Part shown: in pieces, positions 23,326-34,044 of the stretch
Numbering within the stretch: position 1 is the first letter of the stretch
Layout of the letters: every line of letters begins with the position of its first letter
From: Sesamum alatum
Taxonomy: Eukaryota > Streptophyta > Magnoliopsida > Lamiales > Pedaliaceae
Length of the DNA stretch: 64,000 nt
Direction of reading: 5' to 3'
Assembly (NCBI GenBank): GCA_034509735.1
Contig: JACGWO010000003.1
Span: 1,674,001-1,738,000 of the forward strand
Notes under the pieces: generated by a model
Databases searched by the model: none
Seen by the model: the letters and a program-made list of their open reading frames with translations, nothing else
Told to the model about the DNA's origin: nothing
Program-made: the position numbers and the translations under genes

Positions 23326-25292
23326 TGAAAGAAATCGGTGGATTGTCCCGGGAATTGCGCGAATGCGGAAGCGCGATAAAAATAAACATACGAAAAAAAT
23401 AAAGCATGCTTTTACTTTAAAAGAACACGCTCAAGGGGTGTACCCTTGAGGTTCCCGGGTGTTCGGTGTATCTCATGATTATAAAGCATGTAAAGAAATC
23501 ATGGAGGCCATAGAGTTTGAAAAAAAATTAAAGAGGGACGAAGAATAAAACGAGACCTACCCGTTATCGTTTTCGTCTTCAACGGCTACACGCGTTGTTC
23601 CCCATTTTGCACCGAGATCTCGTTCTTGAGACCCTCCAAATCGTGACACACGATCCACCCACGTATCTTGCACGTCGTGCTAGCAACGAACAAGTATTTT
23701 TGGAGAGGATAGATCAATCACACGTTATGAATTAACGGGACTAATCTTCCTTAGTTCTAATGTTCCAAGAACAAAAAAACAAGAAACAATTTTTTCTTGT
23801 TAGAGAGAGAGAGGGGGGACGAGAGGTAAGGAGAGGGGAGAGTGTGTGTTGTGTGTGTTTTCAAGAATCATCATCCTCCAAAAGGTTGGAAGCTAGAGGT
23901 ATTTATAGAGGAGGAGTTTAATCCTCTTAAAACTCCTACTCTAAGAACTCTAATTTGACTAGGAATTTGACCTAGTCAAAGTCCTGGTCAAACTAGTGTT
24001 TGACCTAGTCAAACAAATCCTAGCCTTCCATCTCCCCTTTCCATCTCAACCTTTGATTTTAATTTAATGGAATATTTAAATCCCATTAAATATTCCAAAA
24101 GGCTAAAAGAATAAATATAATAAATAAATATTAATATTTATTTTAAGCCCATTAAATCAACCCTTTAATAAATCCTATTTATTAATTTAATTCCCTTTAT
24201 CAAATAGAAGGAATTAATTTCTCCAAGAAAATATAGGACCCGATTAAATTTAATTTAATCATTCCTTTTACTCCAATATTTAATGCCTAATTAAATACTA
24301 AGTGTGTGTGGATAGTGTGTGACTCTTTAGGTTCACCATTCAGCTAGACTTGGTCGGATTCCTAGAATCCGCCCATTACCATGGGTGGCCATCTAGCAAC
24401 GGTCCATGGCACTAGAGACTAGGTGAAATAATTGGGGATGAACATTTAGGTTCTAACAGTACACTTGTCCTTCTGTCTTCGGTCTCATCACTTAGAGTCT
24501 AGGGCACGGAAAAAGCAGGTACCCATGTTGGATCTAAGTGTCGGTCTGTCCTTACTAAACGCCGCAAGGGAAACCTTTCACTTCTGTTCAGTTACTGTGG
24601 CCACAGATTTCAGGGACAAGACACAAAGCATACATGAGACTCAACTGTCAATACCTTTTGACAGGAGACAGACTTGGAAACTACTGTCACTCTGTACACC
24701 CGAGCTGCATTGGACATGGCTTATGACTACTCAAGAGTATTTTGGCAATCTCTCACCATATCTAAGATACAGATATGATGCACAGGTAAACTCAGCAGTT
24801 CCTCAAGTCAAAGGACTTGGCCCGTACCGTTGGAACCGGGAATACACGTCATACCTTGCTGACCATACTCAAGGTCCTCTGTAAGGCGGTTCCCGCGAGT
24901 CACCTCAGTCAGCTGCTTCCTAGCATGTTGACCCACTAACACTGCTTAGACGACCTTCGTCACCCGTCGATGAAATACGACAGCAGATGCTTAGTGCAAG
25001 TCTCAAAGGGAATCCCGGTAAGACTTGGAGATTTCCAGACTGATTCGGTAAGACTGATTTCATGGACCTACCTCCAAGCGTAGTCCCAGTCCCCGAAATC
25101 GTTTCTCAGTTCGTGGGCTTTGTTTGCGTAGTGAACAGAAATGTAAATGCAGATAAGTGAACGTAAACAAAGTATTGCCATATGAATTTTCACTTCTTTA
25201 TTCATAAATGTTTTTATCAAATACCAAAAATTGTCTAGACATAGGTTACATATTCCAGCCAAAATTGGCTTACAAGTTCACCTATTCTAACA
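23326..25292 (-). repeat. B-1 3' LTR
   Basis: The LTR is 1,967 bp, bounded by TGAAAG (complement of CTTTCA) and TTCTAACA (complement of TGTTAGAA). The palindrome ACTGTGGCCACAG, the TTTGACTAGG/CCTAGTCAAA repeats and AC/GT-rich microsatellites are visible in reverse near 24590 and 23850-24010. The 139-codon open frame at 24465-24884 lies antisense in U3 and is not taken as a gene. Confidence 0.93.
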
Positions 25293-25306
25293 ATCTCCCA
25301 CTTGAC
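25293..25306 (-). other. B-1 polypurine tract
   Basis: ATCTCCCACTTGACC is the complement of GGTCAAGTGGGAGAT, adjoining the 3' LTR start. Confidence 0.9.
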
Positions 25307-25308
25307 CT

Positions 25309-26010
25309 TTAAAGCCAATTGCACATATGCTTAATCCCCATCTTCTCAAGATGTTGCGTATGAGCGCTCTGCGACATAGGTTTTGTTAGCAGGTCTGCTG
25401 TGTTGTCTGCCGAGTTGACTCGGTCCATCCGGACGTCACCTCTTCCTACCATTTCTCTAACAAGATGGTAGCGTCTAAGAATGTGTTTGGAACGGTGATG
25501 AGATCTCGGTTCCTTTGCTTGCGCTACACCCAACTCTTGGATGTAGTTTCTCATCCAAACCGCTTCCTTAGCAGATTCTGAAGCTGCTATGTATTCAGCC
25601 TCTGTGGTGGAGTCAGCAATGGTTGCTTGCTTGGAACTTTTCCAAGCTACTACTCCTCCATTGAGTTTGAATACGTACCCCGATTGAGACTTGGCATCAT
25701 CGTCATCAGACTGGAAGCTAGCGTCGCTAAAGCCTTCCAAAATTAGTTCTCCATTGCCATAGACTATGAACATGTCCTTAGTCCTCCTTAGGTACTTAAG
25801 GATGCCCTTAACAGCATTCCAATGTGCCTCTCCTGCGTAGGACTGATATCTGCTTGTCACGCTCAAAGCGTATGCAATGTCAAGCCTAGTGCAGTGAACT
25901 GCATATTGTATGCTACCTACGGCAGAAGCATAGGGGATGACCTTCATCCTTTCAAGTTCCTCATCAGTCTGTGGGGACTGTTTCTTGGATAACTTGATCC
26001 CATGCCTCAT
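25309..26010 (-). pseudogene. pol: B-1 RNase H domain with catalytic deletion
   Basis: A 233-codon frame with the copia RNase H signature: KRSKKQSP-like entry, [43 protein letters not shown], and a C-terminus of ADLLTKPMSQSAHTQHLEKMGI. RNase H removes the RNA template after minus-strand synthesis. Compared with B-3, an in-frame segment is missing between ELGV and AQAKEP; it should carry the EPVVIF(Y/C)D block with a conserved Asp. The upstream join to RT is also out of frame, so this domain should be inactive even if translated. Confidence 0.87.
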
Positions 26011-26048
26011 TGGAAGGAATCCTCATTTGGAGTTGTCCATATTGTATG

Positions 26049-26575
26049 CTATCTCTTTAGGACTTTCTCCATATACGAGTTTTGGGTGAGTCCTAACATC
26101 CTTTTAGATCTGTCCCTGACAATCTGGATGCCCAGGATGTAGGAGGCTTCACCCAAGTCCTTCATGGAAAACTGGGTTGACAACCATGCTTTTGTGTTTC
26201 CTAACATTCTAACGTCATTACCAATGAGCAGAATGTCATCCACATAAAGCACTAGGAACACTATTGAGCTCCCACTGACCTTCTTGTATACACAAGGGTC
26301 GGATTCATTTTTGATGAAGTCACAACCCCGTATTACTTCATCAAAGCGAATGTTCCAACTTGGGGAGGCTTGTGTGAGGCCATAGATGGACTTCCGGAGA
26401 CCGCAGACTTTCTGGTCTTCTCCAGTGACCGTGAAACCCTGCGGCTGATCCATATAGATCTCTTCTTCAATGAAACCGTTGAGGAAGGCCGTTTTCACGT
26501 CCACTGCCATATCTCATAGTCATACCATGCTGCTATGGCAAGCAGAATCCGGATGGACTTAACCATGGCTACTGG
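26049..26575 (-). pseudogene. pol: B-1 reverse transcriptase, middle and end
   Basis: From the stop at 26576 a short stretch with MAKSIRILLAIAAWYDYEIW leads to a 2-nt deletion near 26510. RT then continues as VDVKTAFLNGFIEEEIYMDQP, YGLTQASPSWNIRFDEVIRG, LYVDDILLIGNDVRMLG and LGIQIVRDRSKRMLG. The YVDD catalytic box is intact. The frame ends after YMEKVLKR with a CGA to TGA type change and an indel before RNase H. Confidence 0.9.
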
Positions 26576-29311
26576 CTAGTAAGTATCCTCAAAATCGACC
26601 CCGGGTCGTTGAGTGTATCCCTTAGCTACAAGCCTAGCCTTAAAGGTTGTGACTTCTCCATCAACGCCAAGTTTGCGCTTGTAGACCCACTTACAGCCGA
26701 CTGGCTTAACACCTTTCGGTGGATCTACAAGACTCCAAACTTGGTTCTCGCTCATAGAGTCCATTTCGGCTTTCATGGCCTCAAGCCATTTCCCGGAGTC
26801 GATGTCAGACATCGCTTCTCCATACGTCTTAGGATCGTTATCCAAAAGATCGGTCGCACCTAGAAAGCCATATCTAACTAGAGGTCTGGACTCTCTAGTG
26901 GACCTACGGAGAATGGGAACGTCAGTGGTGACTGTGGGCGCTGACTGTATCGGAGACGGCGGTTCAGGAACTGGGATTGGATGTTCCTGAGGCTGTCCTT
27001 CATGCCTAGCATGTTGGACTTCTCGAGGTTGGTCAGCCCTTCGGTTTTCTATCCCGAATCCTCTAAGTGAGGGTTTTGCGGCCTCCTCTGATGGCTGGAT
27101 TCCATCACTTGATTCCTCAAGGATCAGCTCATCAGGTTGGATATCCTCCGGGAAGCCTTGCTCCAAGAATACTGCATTTCTTGAAACAAAGACCTTTTGT
27201 TCCAAGGGGTCATAAAAGTAATAACCCGCAGTTTCTTTAGGGTATCCAACGAACCTGCATAAGCTAGACCTAGATTCTAACTTATCTCCCACTAACCTCT
27301 TAACGTATGCGTGGCTACCCCACACTTTCAAGTAGTTGTAGGATGCAGGCTTGCCGTGCCATATCTCATATGGCGTTTGGGTCAATGTACTAGTAGGCGC
27401 TAAATTCAACAATTTGGCCGCCGTTTCTAGTGCGTAGCCCCAAAACGATAAGGGCAATTTGGTAAAAGTCATCATGGACCGAACCATGTCCAACAGGGTT
27501 TGATTCCTCCTTTCAGAGACACCATTTAACTGCGGTGTTCCTGGAGGTGTCCATTCTGATATTATACCATGTTCTTTTAGATAATTTAGGAACTCCGTAC
27601 TAAGGTATTCACCGCCTCGGTCCGACCGAAGGATTTTAATTTTGCAGTTGGTTTGGTTCTCCACTTCAAGTCTGAATTCTTTAAACATCTCAAGAGCTTC
27701 AGACTTGTACCTCATCAGGTAAACATAACCATACCGTGAATGATCATCGGTAAAGGTTATGAAGTAGAAAAACCCACCTCGGGCCTGCGTCCTTAGTGGT
27801 CCACATACGTCTGTATAGACCAAGTCCAACAGACCTGTAGCAAGCCTGCTTTGTCCTACAAAGGGCTTCTTGGTCATTTTCCCTCTTAGACAGGACTCAC
27901 AAGTTGGTAGATCGCTCAAGTCCCCAACCTCTAGGTTCTTTGAGTCTACCAACCTTTTCATCCTATCTTGGGATATGTGACCTAGCCTAGCGTGCCACAG
28001 ACGTGCGTTCCCGTTATTATCTAATTTTCGTTTGTGTTGTGCATTGAGGACGAAATTCGTTTGTTGCAAGATATAGAGTCCGTTATGCAATGTACCAAGT
28101 AGATGAGCAATTCCACACCTCATCAAATAAAAGCAATTTTTATTGATTCTAAACTCATAACCACTATTGTCCAACAATGGAATGGAAATGATGTTTTTAA
28201 TCATACTGGGTACAAAATAAACTTGCTCTAAATCTATGCTAATACTATCACTAATCACTAGAGTGGCGGATCCTACTGCTTCTGCCGAGATGGCCTTGCC
28301 ATTCCCAAGCTTCAGGATTATGTCCCCGCTACCCAGTTTTCTGCTTCTTTTCAACACCTGCAAGTCATTGCAAATGTGAGCTCCACAGCCGGTATCTAAT
28401 ACCCAAGAGGCAAAACTAGTGACCATATTAACCTCAATCACATATATACCTTGGTTCGAGAAGAGTTTGGGGCACTCTCTCTTCCAATGCCCTTTCTCAC
28501 GGCAATTGATACATATATCATATGCCTTCGACTGTTGCTTGGAGACAACCTTTCCCTTTCCTTTGCTTTTCCCCTCTTTGGCAATGGGAACACTCTTAGT
28601 GTTCGTAGCTGCTTTGACGGCCTTTCCCTTCCATTTCTTCTTCTTCCAACGTCCGGCACCCTTGCCTTTCGTATAAGAAGTCGAAGCACCTCCAAACAAT
28701 ACCGAAGGCGTGGACTTCTTAGTCGTTGCCTCGTATTGCACCAACATATTGATCAACTCATGAATGCCCTTCTCAAGTGCGTTCATGTTGTAGTTGACGA
28801 TAAATTGGTCAAAGGAGTGTGGGACTGACTGAAGGATCACATCTATGTACGTTTCATTATCGAGACCTGCCTTTAGGTCCTCGAGCTTTTCCACTAGGGT
28901 AAGCATTTTAACCCCGTGCTCTTGTACAGAGGATCCTTCTGTCATTTTCGTTCCAAAGAACGCCTTGGTCGCGACATACCTAGTATGCCGGTCCGGGACT
29001 GCATAACAATCCTTAAGGCGAGCCATAATGGAAGGGACATCATCTAGCCTTTCATATTGCTTCTGAATCTCATTGGTCATCGAAGCAAGTATGATGCTAT
29101 GGACCTTCCGGTTATCCTTATGCCAAGTCTCGAACGTCTCACGTTCTTCTGGCGTGGATCCTTCCGGTAAAGTCCCAGGGAGAGGCTCGTCCATGACGTA
29201 GCCTTGGTTCTCGTAATCTAGGACTATCTTGAGATTGCGCAACCAGTCGTTGTAGTTTTTTCCTTTGAATTTGTTTGTCTCAAGAATGGTGGAAAGTGGG
29301 TTCTTAGACAT
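26576..29311 (-). CDS. gag-pol: B-1 gag-protease-integrase-RT(N) polyprotein, 911 codons
   Basis: The longest intact frame in the window. Residues 1-200 are copia gag (MSKNPLSTILETNKF start) and 212-262 a Lys-rich linker. The zinc knuckle is C267, C270, H275, C280. The protease triad D306-T307-G308 lies in WVLDTGCGAHICND. The integrase zinc site is H440, H445, C471, C474. Integrase catalytic residues fit D501, D564 and E600, with spacing typical of copia. RT begins near 855 (VWSLVDPPKGVKPVGCKWVY). The frame ends at VDFEDTY, where TCG (Ser) has become TAG. Gag, protease and integrase may be functional; full-length Pol is not made without readthrough. Confidence 0.93.
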   Translation of the reverse strand: MSKNPLSTILETNKFKGKNYNDWLRNLKIVLDYENQGYVMDEPLPGTLPEGSTPEERETFETWHKDNRKVHSIILASMTNEIQKQYERLDDVPSIMARLKDCYAVPDRHTRYVATKAFFGTKMTEGSSVQEHGVKMLTLVEKLEDLKAGLDNETYIDVILQSVPHSFDQFIVNYNMNALEKGIHELINMLVQYEATTKKSTPSVLFGGASTSYTKGKGAGRWKKKKWKGKAVKAATNTKSVPIAKEGKSKGKGKVVSKQQSKAYDICINCREKGHWKRECPKLFSNQGIYVIEVNMVTSFASWVLDTGCGAHICNDLQVLKRSRKLGSGDIILKLGNGKAISAEAVGSATLVISDSISIDLEQVYFVPSMIKNIISIPLLDNSGYEFRINKNCFYLMRCGIAHLLGTLHNGLYILQQTNFVLNAQHKRKLDNNGNARLWHARLGHISQDRMKRLVDSKNLEVGDLSDLPTCESCLRGKMTKKPFVGQSRLATGLLDLVYTDVCGPLRTQARGGFFYFITFTDDHSRYGYVYLMRYKSEALEMFKEFRLEVENQTNCKIKILRSDRGGEYLSTEFLNYLKEHGIISEWTPPGTPQLNGVSERRNQTLLDMVRSMMTFTKLPLSFWGYALETAAKLLNLAPTSTLTQTPYEIWHGKPASYNYLKVWGSHAYVKRLVGDKLESRSSLCRFVGYPKETAGYYFYDPLEQKVFVSRNAVFLEQGFPEDIQPDELILEESSDGIQPSEEAAKPSLRGFGIENRRADQPREVQHARHEGQPQEHPIPVPEPPSPIQSAPTVTTDVPILRRSTRESRPLVRYGFLGATDLLDNDPKTYGEAMSDIDSGKWLEAMKAEMDSMSENQVWSLVDPPKGVKPVGCKWVYKRKLGVDGEVTTFKARLVAKGYTQRPGVDFEDTY

Positions 29312-30376
29312 TTTAAAATCTACATTTTAGAAAACAGCGCGCGATCAGCAGAAAATAAAAGACGGTGGTTTTGATAAAATAATTAAATGCATGGACTTTA
29401 GTCATTTAATCCTCCCACTATTTGTACGAAAACACGGTACTCTCAAACGTGATTTTCGGGAAATCCTTTCCAAGTGGGCTTGGGATCCACAGCGATTTTT
29501 CCCATACCCCGCTTTTACGATTCGCATGGAAAAGATCCTGTGGGAGGTATTCCATACCATTCTCGTTCCACGAGATTCCCAAGATTATTGCCTCACCCTT
29601 TCACATGATCCCGAGGACTCCAAGCGAATCATGTTAATTGGGCGTTAGACCCAACCCAATCGACCGAGCCACAGACCTACTGGTACCCCCACGACTCGTG
29701 AGACAGGTAGCAGCAGCCCATTTTTCGTTCATGACATTGTGCAGCTTCCTTTAAGTACAATAACGTGCCACGACTCGTGAGACCACATTATTGACCCAAA
29801 GCAGCTTCCTCACTATGCCATGGATTGGAAGGCATGGACAAACTCCTAGAGTTTATGTCCACTTTGTCTAGGGTCTAATATTTTGACATTGGTCCAACCA
29901 ATGTGACAGTAGTAAATGACCGAGATCTCAAATAAATAAATATCTACACATACATCCAAAATGCGTAAATAAACCATCCATAGCAGTTATATGATAAACA
30001 AACAATCCATTCATCCATCATCATAACCACATGCAAAATTAAAGCCTAGCACGCCCCTGTTGGATGATCACGAGCCCGAATCCTATGTGACCCACTGAGC
30101 CCGCAGTGGATCTATGGTCAATCTAGGGTTGGTCCTATACTATTAAATTAATAGTAGCCCAATCATCATGCTGATGGGCCTTGCTCTCTTTTCTGTTTCT
30201 TCACTTCATGGAAAACTCCAAGGGACCTCCCGTCAGGGCTCTCCATGCGGTCCTTCCTTCTTCTCCACCAATTATAAAAAATAGAAACCTCACTCCTAGT
30301 CTACTCTCATTATATATTAAAAATTAGAAACCCCAGCGAAAACTCGGGGAGAGTACATTAGGAGGGAGGTAGAATT
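29312..30376 (-). other. B-1 leader, gag-proximal part
   Basis: It contains, in reverse, the acceptor-like CTGATCGCG...AAATGTAG next to gag, a TATAAATA-like site degraded to TACAAATA (29416-29423), covarying small hairpins, and the stem-loop 29730-29822 presenting CACGACTCGTG (29769-29779), with the second copy at 29690-29700. The arm TGGATGATCACGAGCCC at 30061-30077 belongs to the roughly 400-nt domain, now split by B-2. No coding region is seen. Confidence 0.78.
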
Positions 30377-32344
30377 GTTAGAATAGGTGACCATGTAAGC
30401 CAATTTTGGCGGGTATATGTAACCTATGTCTAGACAATTATGGGTGTTTGATAAATCATTGATGAATAAAGAAGTGAATTTCATTTGGCATTACTTTGTT
30501 TGTGTTCACTTTTCTATATCTGTTCACTACGCAAACAAAGCCCACGGACTGAGAATCAATTTCGGGGACTGGGACTACGCTTGGAGGTAGGTCCATGGAA
30601 TCAGTCTTCCCGAATCAGTCCGGAAATCTCCAAGTCAAGGAATCCCGAAAATGGGTACCGGGATTCCATTTGAGACTTGCACTAAGCACCTGCTGTCGTG
30701 TTTCATCGACGGGTGACGAGGGTCGTCTAAGCAGTGTTAGTGGGTTAGCATGCGAGGACGCAGCTGACTGAGGTGACTCGCGGGAACCGTCTTACGGAGG
30801 ACCTTGAGTATGGTCAGCAAGGTATGACGTGTATTCCCGGTTCCAACGGTACAAGTCAAGTCCTTTGACTTGAGGAATTGCTGAGTTTACCTGTACATCA
30901 GGGCTGTATCTTAGATATGGTGAGAGATTGCCAGAATTCTCTTTGGTAGTCATAAGCCATGTCTAGTGCAGTTCTGGTGTGCAAAGTGACAGTAGTTTCC
31001 AAGAAAGGATCTGTCTCCTGTCAATAGGTTTTGGCAGTTGAGTCTCATGTATACTCTAGGTCTTGTCCCTAAAACTGTGGCCACAGTGACTGAACAGAAG
31101 GGAAGGATTCGCTTGCGGCGTTTAGTGAGGACAGACCGACACTTAGGTCCAAAATGGGTACCTGCATTTTCCGTGCCCTAGACTCTAAGTGATGAGACCG
31201 AAGACAGAAGGACAAGTGTACTGTTAGAGCCTAAATGTTCATCCCTGAATATTTCACCTAGTCTCTAGTGCCATGGACCGTTGCTAGATGGCCACCCATG
31301 GTAACGGAAGGATTCTAGGAATCCGACCAAGTCTAGCTGAAAGGTGAACCTAAAGAGTCACACACTATCCACACACATTTAGATATTTAATTAAGAATTA
31401 AATATTGGAGTGAAGGAATGATTAAATTGGATTTAATCGGGTCCTTTATTTTTCTTGGAGAAATAATTCCTTCTATTAGATATAAGGAATTAAATTGATA
31501 AATTAGATTTATCAAAGGGATTTATTTAATGGGCTTAAATAATATTTATATTTATTTTAGCCTCTTGGAAATATTTAAATAGGTTTTAAATATTCCATTA
31601 AATTAAATTAAATCAACGGTTGAGATCAATGGGAGAGATGGATGGCTAGGATTGTTTTGACTAGGTCAAAACACTACTTTGACTAGGACTTTGACTAGGT
31701 CAAAATCCTAGTCAAATTAGAGTTCTTAAAATAAGGAGTTTAAAGAGGATTAAACTCCTCTTCTATATAAACCCCTAGCATCCTACAAGTTGGAGGATGA
31801 TGAAACTCCAACACACACACTACAACACACACACACGGATCTCTCCCTCTCATCTCTCGTCCGCCTCTCTCTCTCCAGGAAACACATTCCACTAGTTCTC
31901 TTGTTCTTGGAACATTAGAACTTGATGAATCAATACCGTTAATTCATAACGTGTTGTTGATTCATCCACTCCAAAACATAAACTTGTTCGTTGCTAGCAC
32001 GACGTACAAGATACGTGGGTGGATCGTGTGTCACGATTTGGAGGGTCTCAAAGACGAGATCTTGGTGCAAAACGGGGAACAACGCGTGTAGCCGTTGAAG
32101 ACTAAAACGACAACGGGTAGGTCTCGTTTATGATTTTCGTCCCTTTTAATTTTCTACCCTATGGCCTCCATGATTCTTTTATGTGATTTATTCATGAGAT
32201 ACACCGAACACCCGGGAAATTTCAAAGGCACACCCTTTGAAACGTGTTTTAATTCAAAAGCATGTTTAAATTCCGCATTTATTTTTTAATTATACTGCGC
32301 TTCCGCATTCGCGCTTTTCCCGGGACGATCCACAATTCCTTTCA
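30377..32344 (+). repeat. B-2 5' LTR, complete
   Basis: The LTR is 1,968 bp, from TGTTAGAATAGG to CTTTCA. U3 carries the TTTTGAC-TAG-GTCAAAA and nested TTTGACTAGG repeats near 31659-31720, followed by CTATATAAACC (about 31763) as the likely TATA box. It belongs to the same plus-strand sublineage as B-4 and B-5. Confidence 0.93.
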
Positions 32345-32345
32345 G

Positions 32346-32357
32346 TGGTATCAGAGC
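32346..32357 (+). other. B-2 primer binding site
   Basis: TGGTATCAGAGC, one base after the LTR. Confidence 0.9.
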
Positions 32358-32717
32358 CCGGTTCGGTGTATAGCCCTAGGGTTTATGTGCGTTTTAAGCA
32401 TGAAACGTGTTTTGAGCATGTTTTAATTGAATCTTGATTTTCTTGATTATTAAAGCATGTTGTTTTATTGCTTTTAATTCGTGTGAAATTCTGAATATTG
32501 GTATTTTTCTGTTTTTCTTGGGAAACGGGGAAAATTTGAACTAAAAACGAGAAACGCCACAGCCGGCCAGCCGGGAAGGCTGGCCGCGCGCAGCCGAGCG
32601 CTGCCGGCAGGGCAGACGCGCGAAGGCAAGGGTAGCCTGCGCGCGCCCGCCCAGCCGGCCGCGCAGGGGCAGCGCGCAGCCAGGATGGCTGCGCGCGGGG
32701 CGCGCGCACAAGGGGGC
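32358..32717 (+). other. B-2 leader remnant, GC-rich at its end
   Basis: It starts as a normal family B leader, enters the GC-rich hairpin array (GGCCAGCC...GGCTGGCC near 32565-32590) and is cut at GCCTCCA, where the terminal part of the 3' LTR continues. Confidence 0.85.
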
Positions 32718-32898
32718 GCCTCCATGATTCTTTTATGTGATTTATTCATGAGATACACCGAACACCCGGGAAATTTCAAAGGCACACCCTTTGAAACGTG
32801 TTTTAATTCAAAAGCATGTTTAAATTCCGCATTTATTTTTTAATTATACCGCGCTTCCGCATTCGCGCTTTTCCCGGGACGATCCACAATTCCTTTCA
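32718..32898 (+). repeat. B-2 3' LTR, terminal fragment
   Basis: It repeats the last part of the 5' LTR (CATGATTCTTTTATGTG to CTTTCA), almost identical to 32166-32344, so the deletion is recent or the copies were homogenised at insertion. Confidence 0.9.
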
Positions 32899-32903
32899 AG
32901 AAT

Positions 32904-34031
32904 GCCTTATTATTCCAAGGCAACTAGAAAGAGAGAAGGAGAAAGCAGTAAAAGAGGCACACAGGCCAATAGAAAATAAACCATACATTCGGTCTAAGGC
33001 TCGTGATCATTCATTTCCATCCAACACACATAATCACATGATCCAATCATGTAATTACAATATACCAACAACATATGATTTCCAATCATAAATATCCAAA
33101 ATAATAAATGAATATGTGCACAACGTGTGAAAAAATAAAACACAAATATTAGTAATAATATTTTCTCGTTTTAGGAAAACCTTTCCTCATTATTTTAAGT
33201 AAAATAACCCCGGGATTCCAAATCCAATTTATTTTACTCCTAAAATAATGTCTTTAGAAAAATAGGCATAATTGAACCAAAAACGAATTTTCAGAATTAA
33301 TTTCAAAAATTAAAACTGAAAATAATTAAAACAATAAAAGAAAAACACAGCTAGGGTTTTGAAACCGTAGCTGCAGCAGCCGCCGCCGGCAGCGGCCCGC
33401 CGGCACGCGCACAGGGCAGCAGGCTCAGCCTGCCGCCCCTGCGCACGCGCAGGCCCCTTGCGTGCGTGCGCGCGCGCCTGGCATTCCGGCAGGCCATCGC
33501 GCGCGCAGGCTCCCTTGCCTTGCGCGTGCGCTGGCCTGCTGGCTGCCGGCCGTGCCGTGCGCAGTGCGCGCGCAGACGTGCACTGGGCACGCCTGCCGGG
33601 CGCGGCGCTGCCCAGAGCCCGTCCGCGTGCGGACTCGCAGACGCGCAGCCTTGCACGAGCGCGCAGACACCCTTGACTGCGTGCGCACGCGCCTGGAGGC
33701 GCTGCCCTGTGCGCTGCCCCTGCGCGATCGGCTGGGCGGGCGCGCGCAGGCTTCCCTTGCCTGCGCGCGTCTGCCCTGCCGGGAGCGCCGGCTGCGCGCG
33801 GCCAGCCCTCCTGGCTGGCCGCCTGTGTCGTTTCTCGTTTTCCGTTTAATTCTCCACCCCGTTTCCCAAGAAAAACAGAATAAATACCAACATTCAGAAA
33901 TTCACACGATTTAAAAGCAATAAAACCGACATGCTTAAAATCAAGAAAAATCAAGATTTAATATAAAACATGCCAATATCACGTTTCATGCTTAGAACGC
34001 ACATTAACCCTGGGCCTATACACCGAACCGG
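32904..34031 (-). other. B-1 leader, PBS-proximal part with GC-rich array
   Basis: From 34031 downward: AT-rich start, GC-rich hairpin array at about 33360-33830, then AT-rich sequence to the B-2 insertion. The second arm of the large domain, GGCTCGTGATCATTCA, is near 32999-33014 with changes. Long open frames here (up to 214 codons) follow from GC content in several frames at once and show no protein family. Confidence 0.75.
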
Positions 34032-34043
34032 GCTCTGATACCA
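34032..34043 (-). other. B-1 primer binding site
   Basis: GCTCTGATACCA, complement of TGGTATCAGAGC, one base from the LTR end at 34045. Confidence 0.92.
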
Positions 34044-34044
34044 C

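Larger units (their letters stand above)
30377..32898 (+). mobile_element. B-2: internally deleted family B element inside the B-1 leader
   Basis: A complete 5' LTR (30377-32344), the PBS, about 370 bp of leader, then only the last 180 bp or so of the 3' LTR. A perfect duplication AGAAT flanks it (30372-30376 and 32899-32903). The internal join falls at GCCTCCA (32718-32724), present both in the GC-rich leader and in the LTR end. All coding sequence is lost, so it could move only with proteins from other copies, if at all. Confidence 0.93.

Noticed and set aside
24465..24884. A 139-codon open frame, with shorter relatives at 35152-35406 and 39171-39425
   Set aside because: It lies antisense in family B U3, lengths differ between copies through indels, and no domain is visible.
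26570..26585. The TAG after VDFEDTY in B-1 considered as a programmed readthrough site
   Set aside because: B-5, B-6 and A-1 have a Ser codon (TCG) here, so it is a private nonsense change.
33310..33954. Long open frames (up to 214 codons) in GC-rich leader segments, also at 44525-45311 and 59908-60528
   Set aside because: They are open on both strands and in several frames at once, are rich in Ala, Arg, Gly and Pro, and vary in length between copies. GC content explains them.
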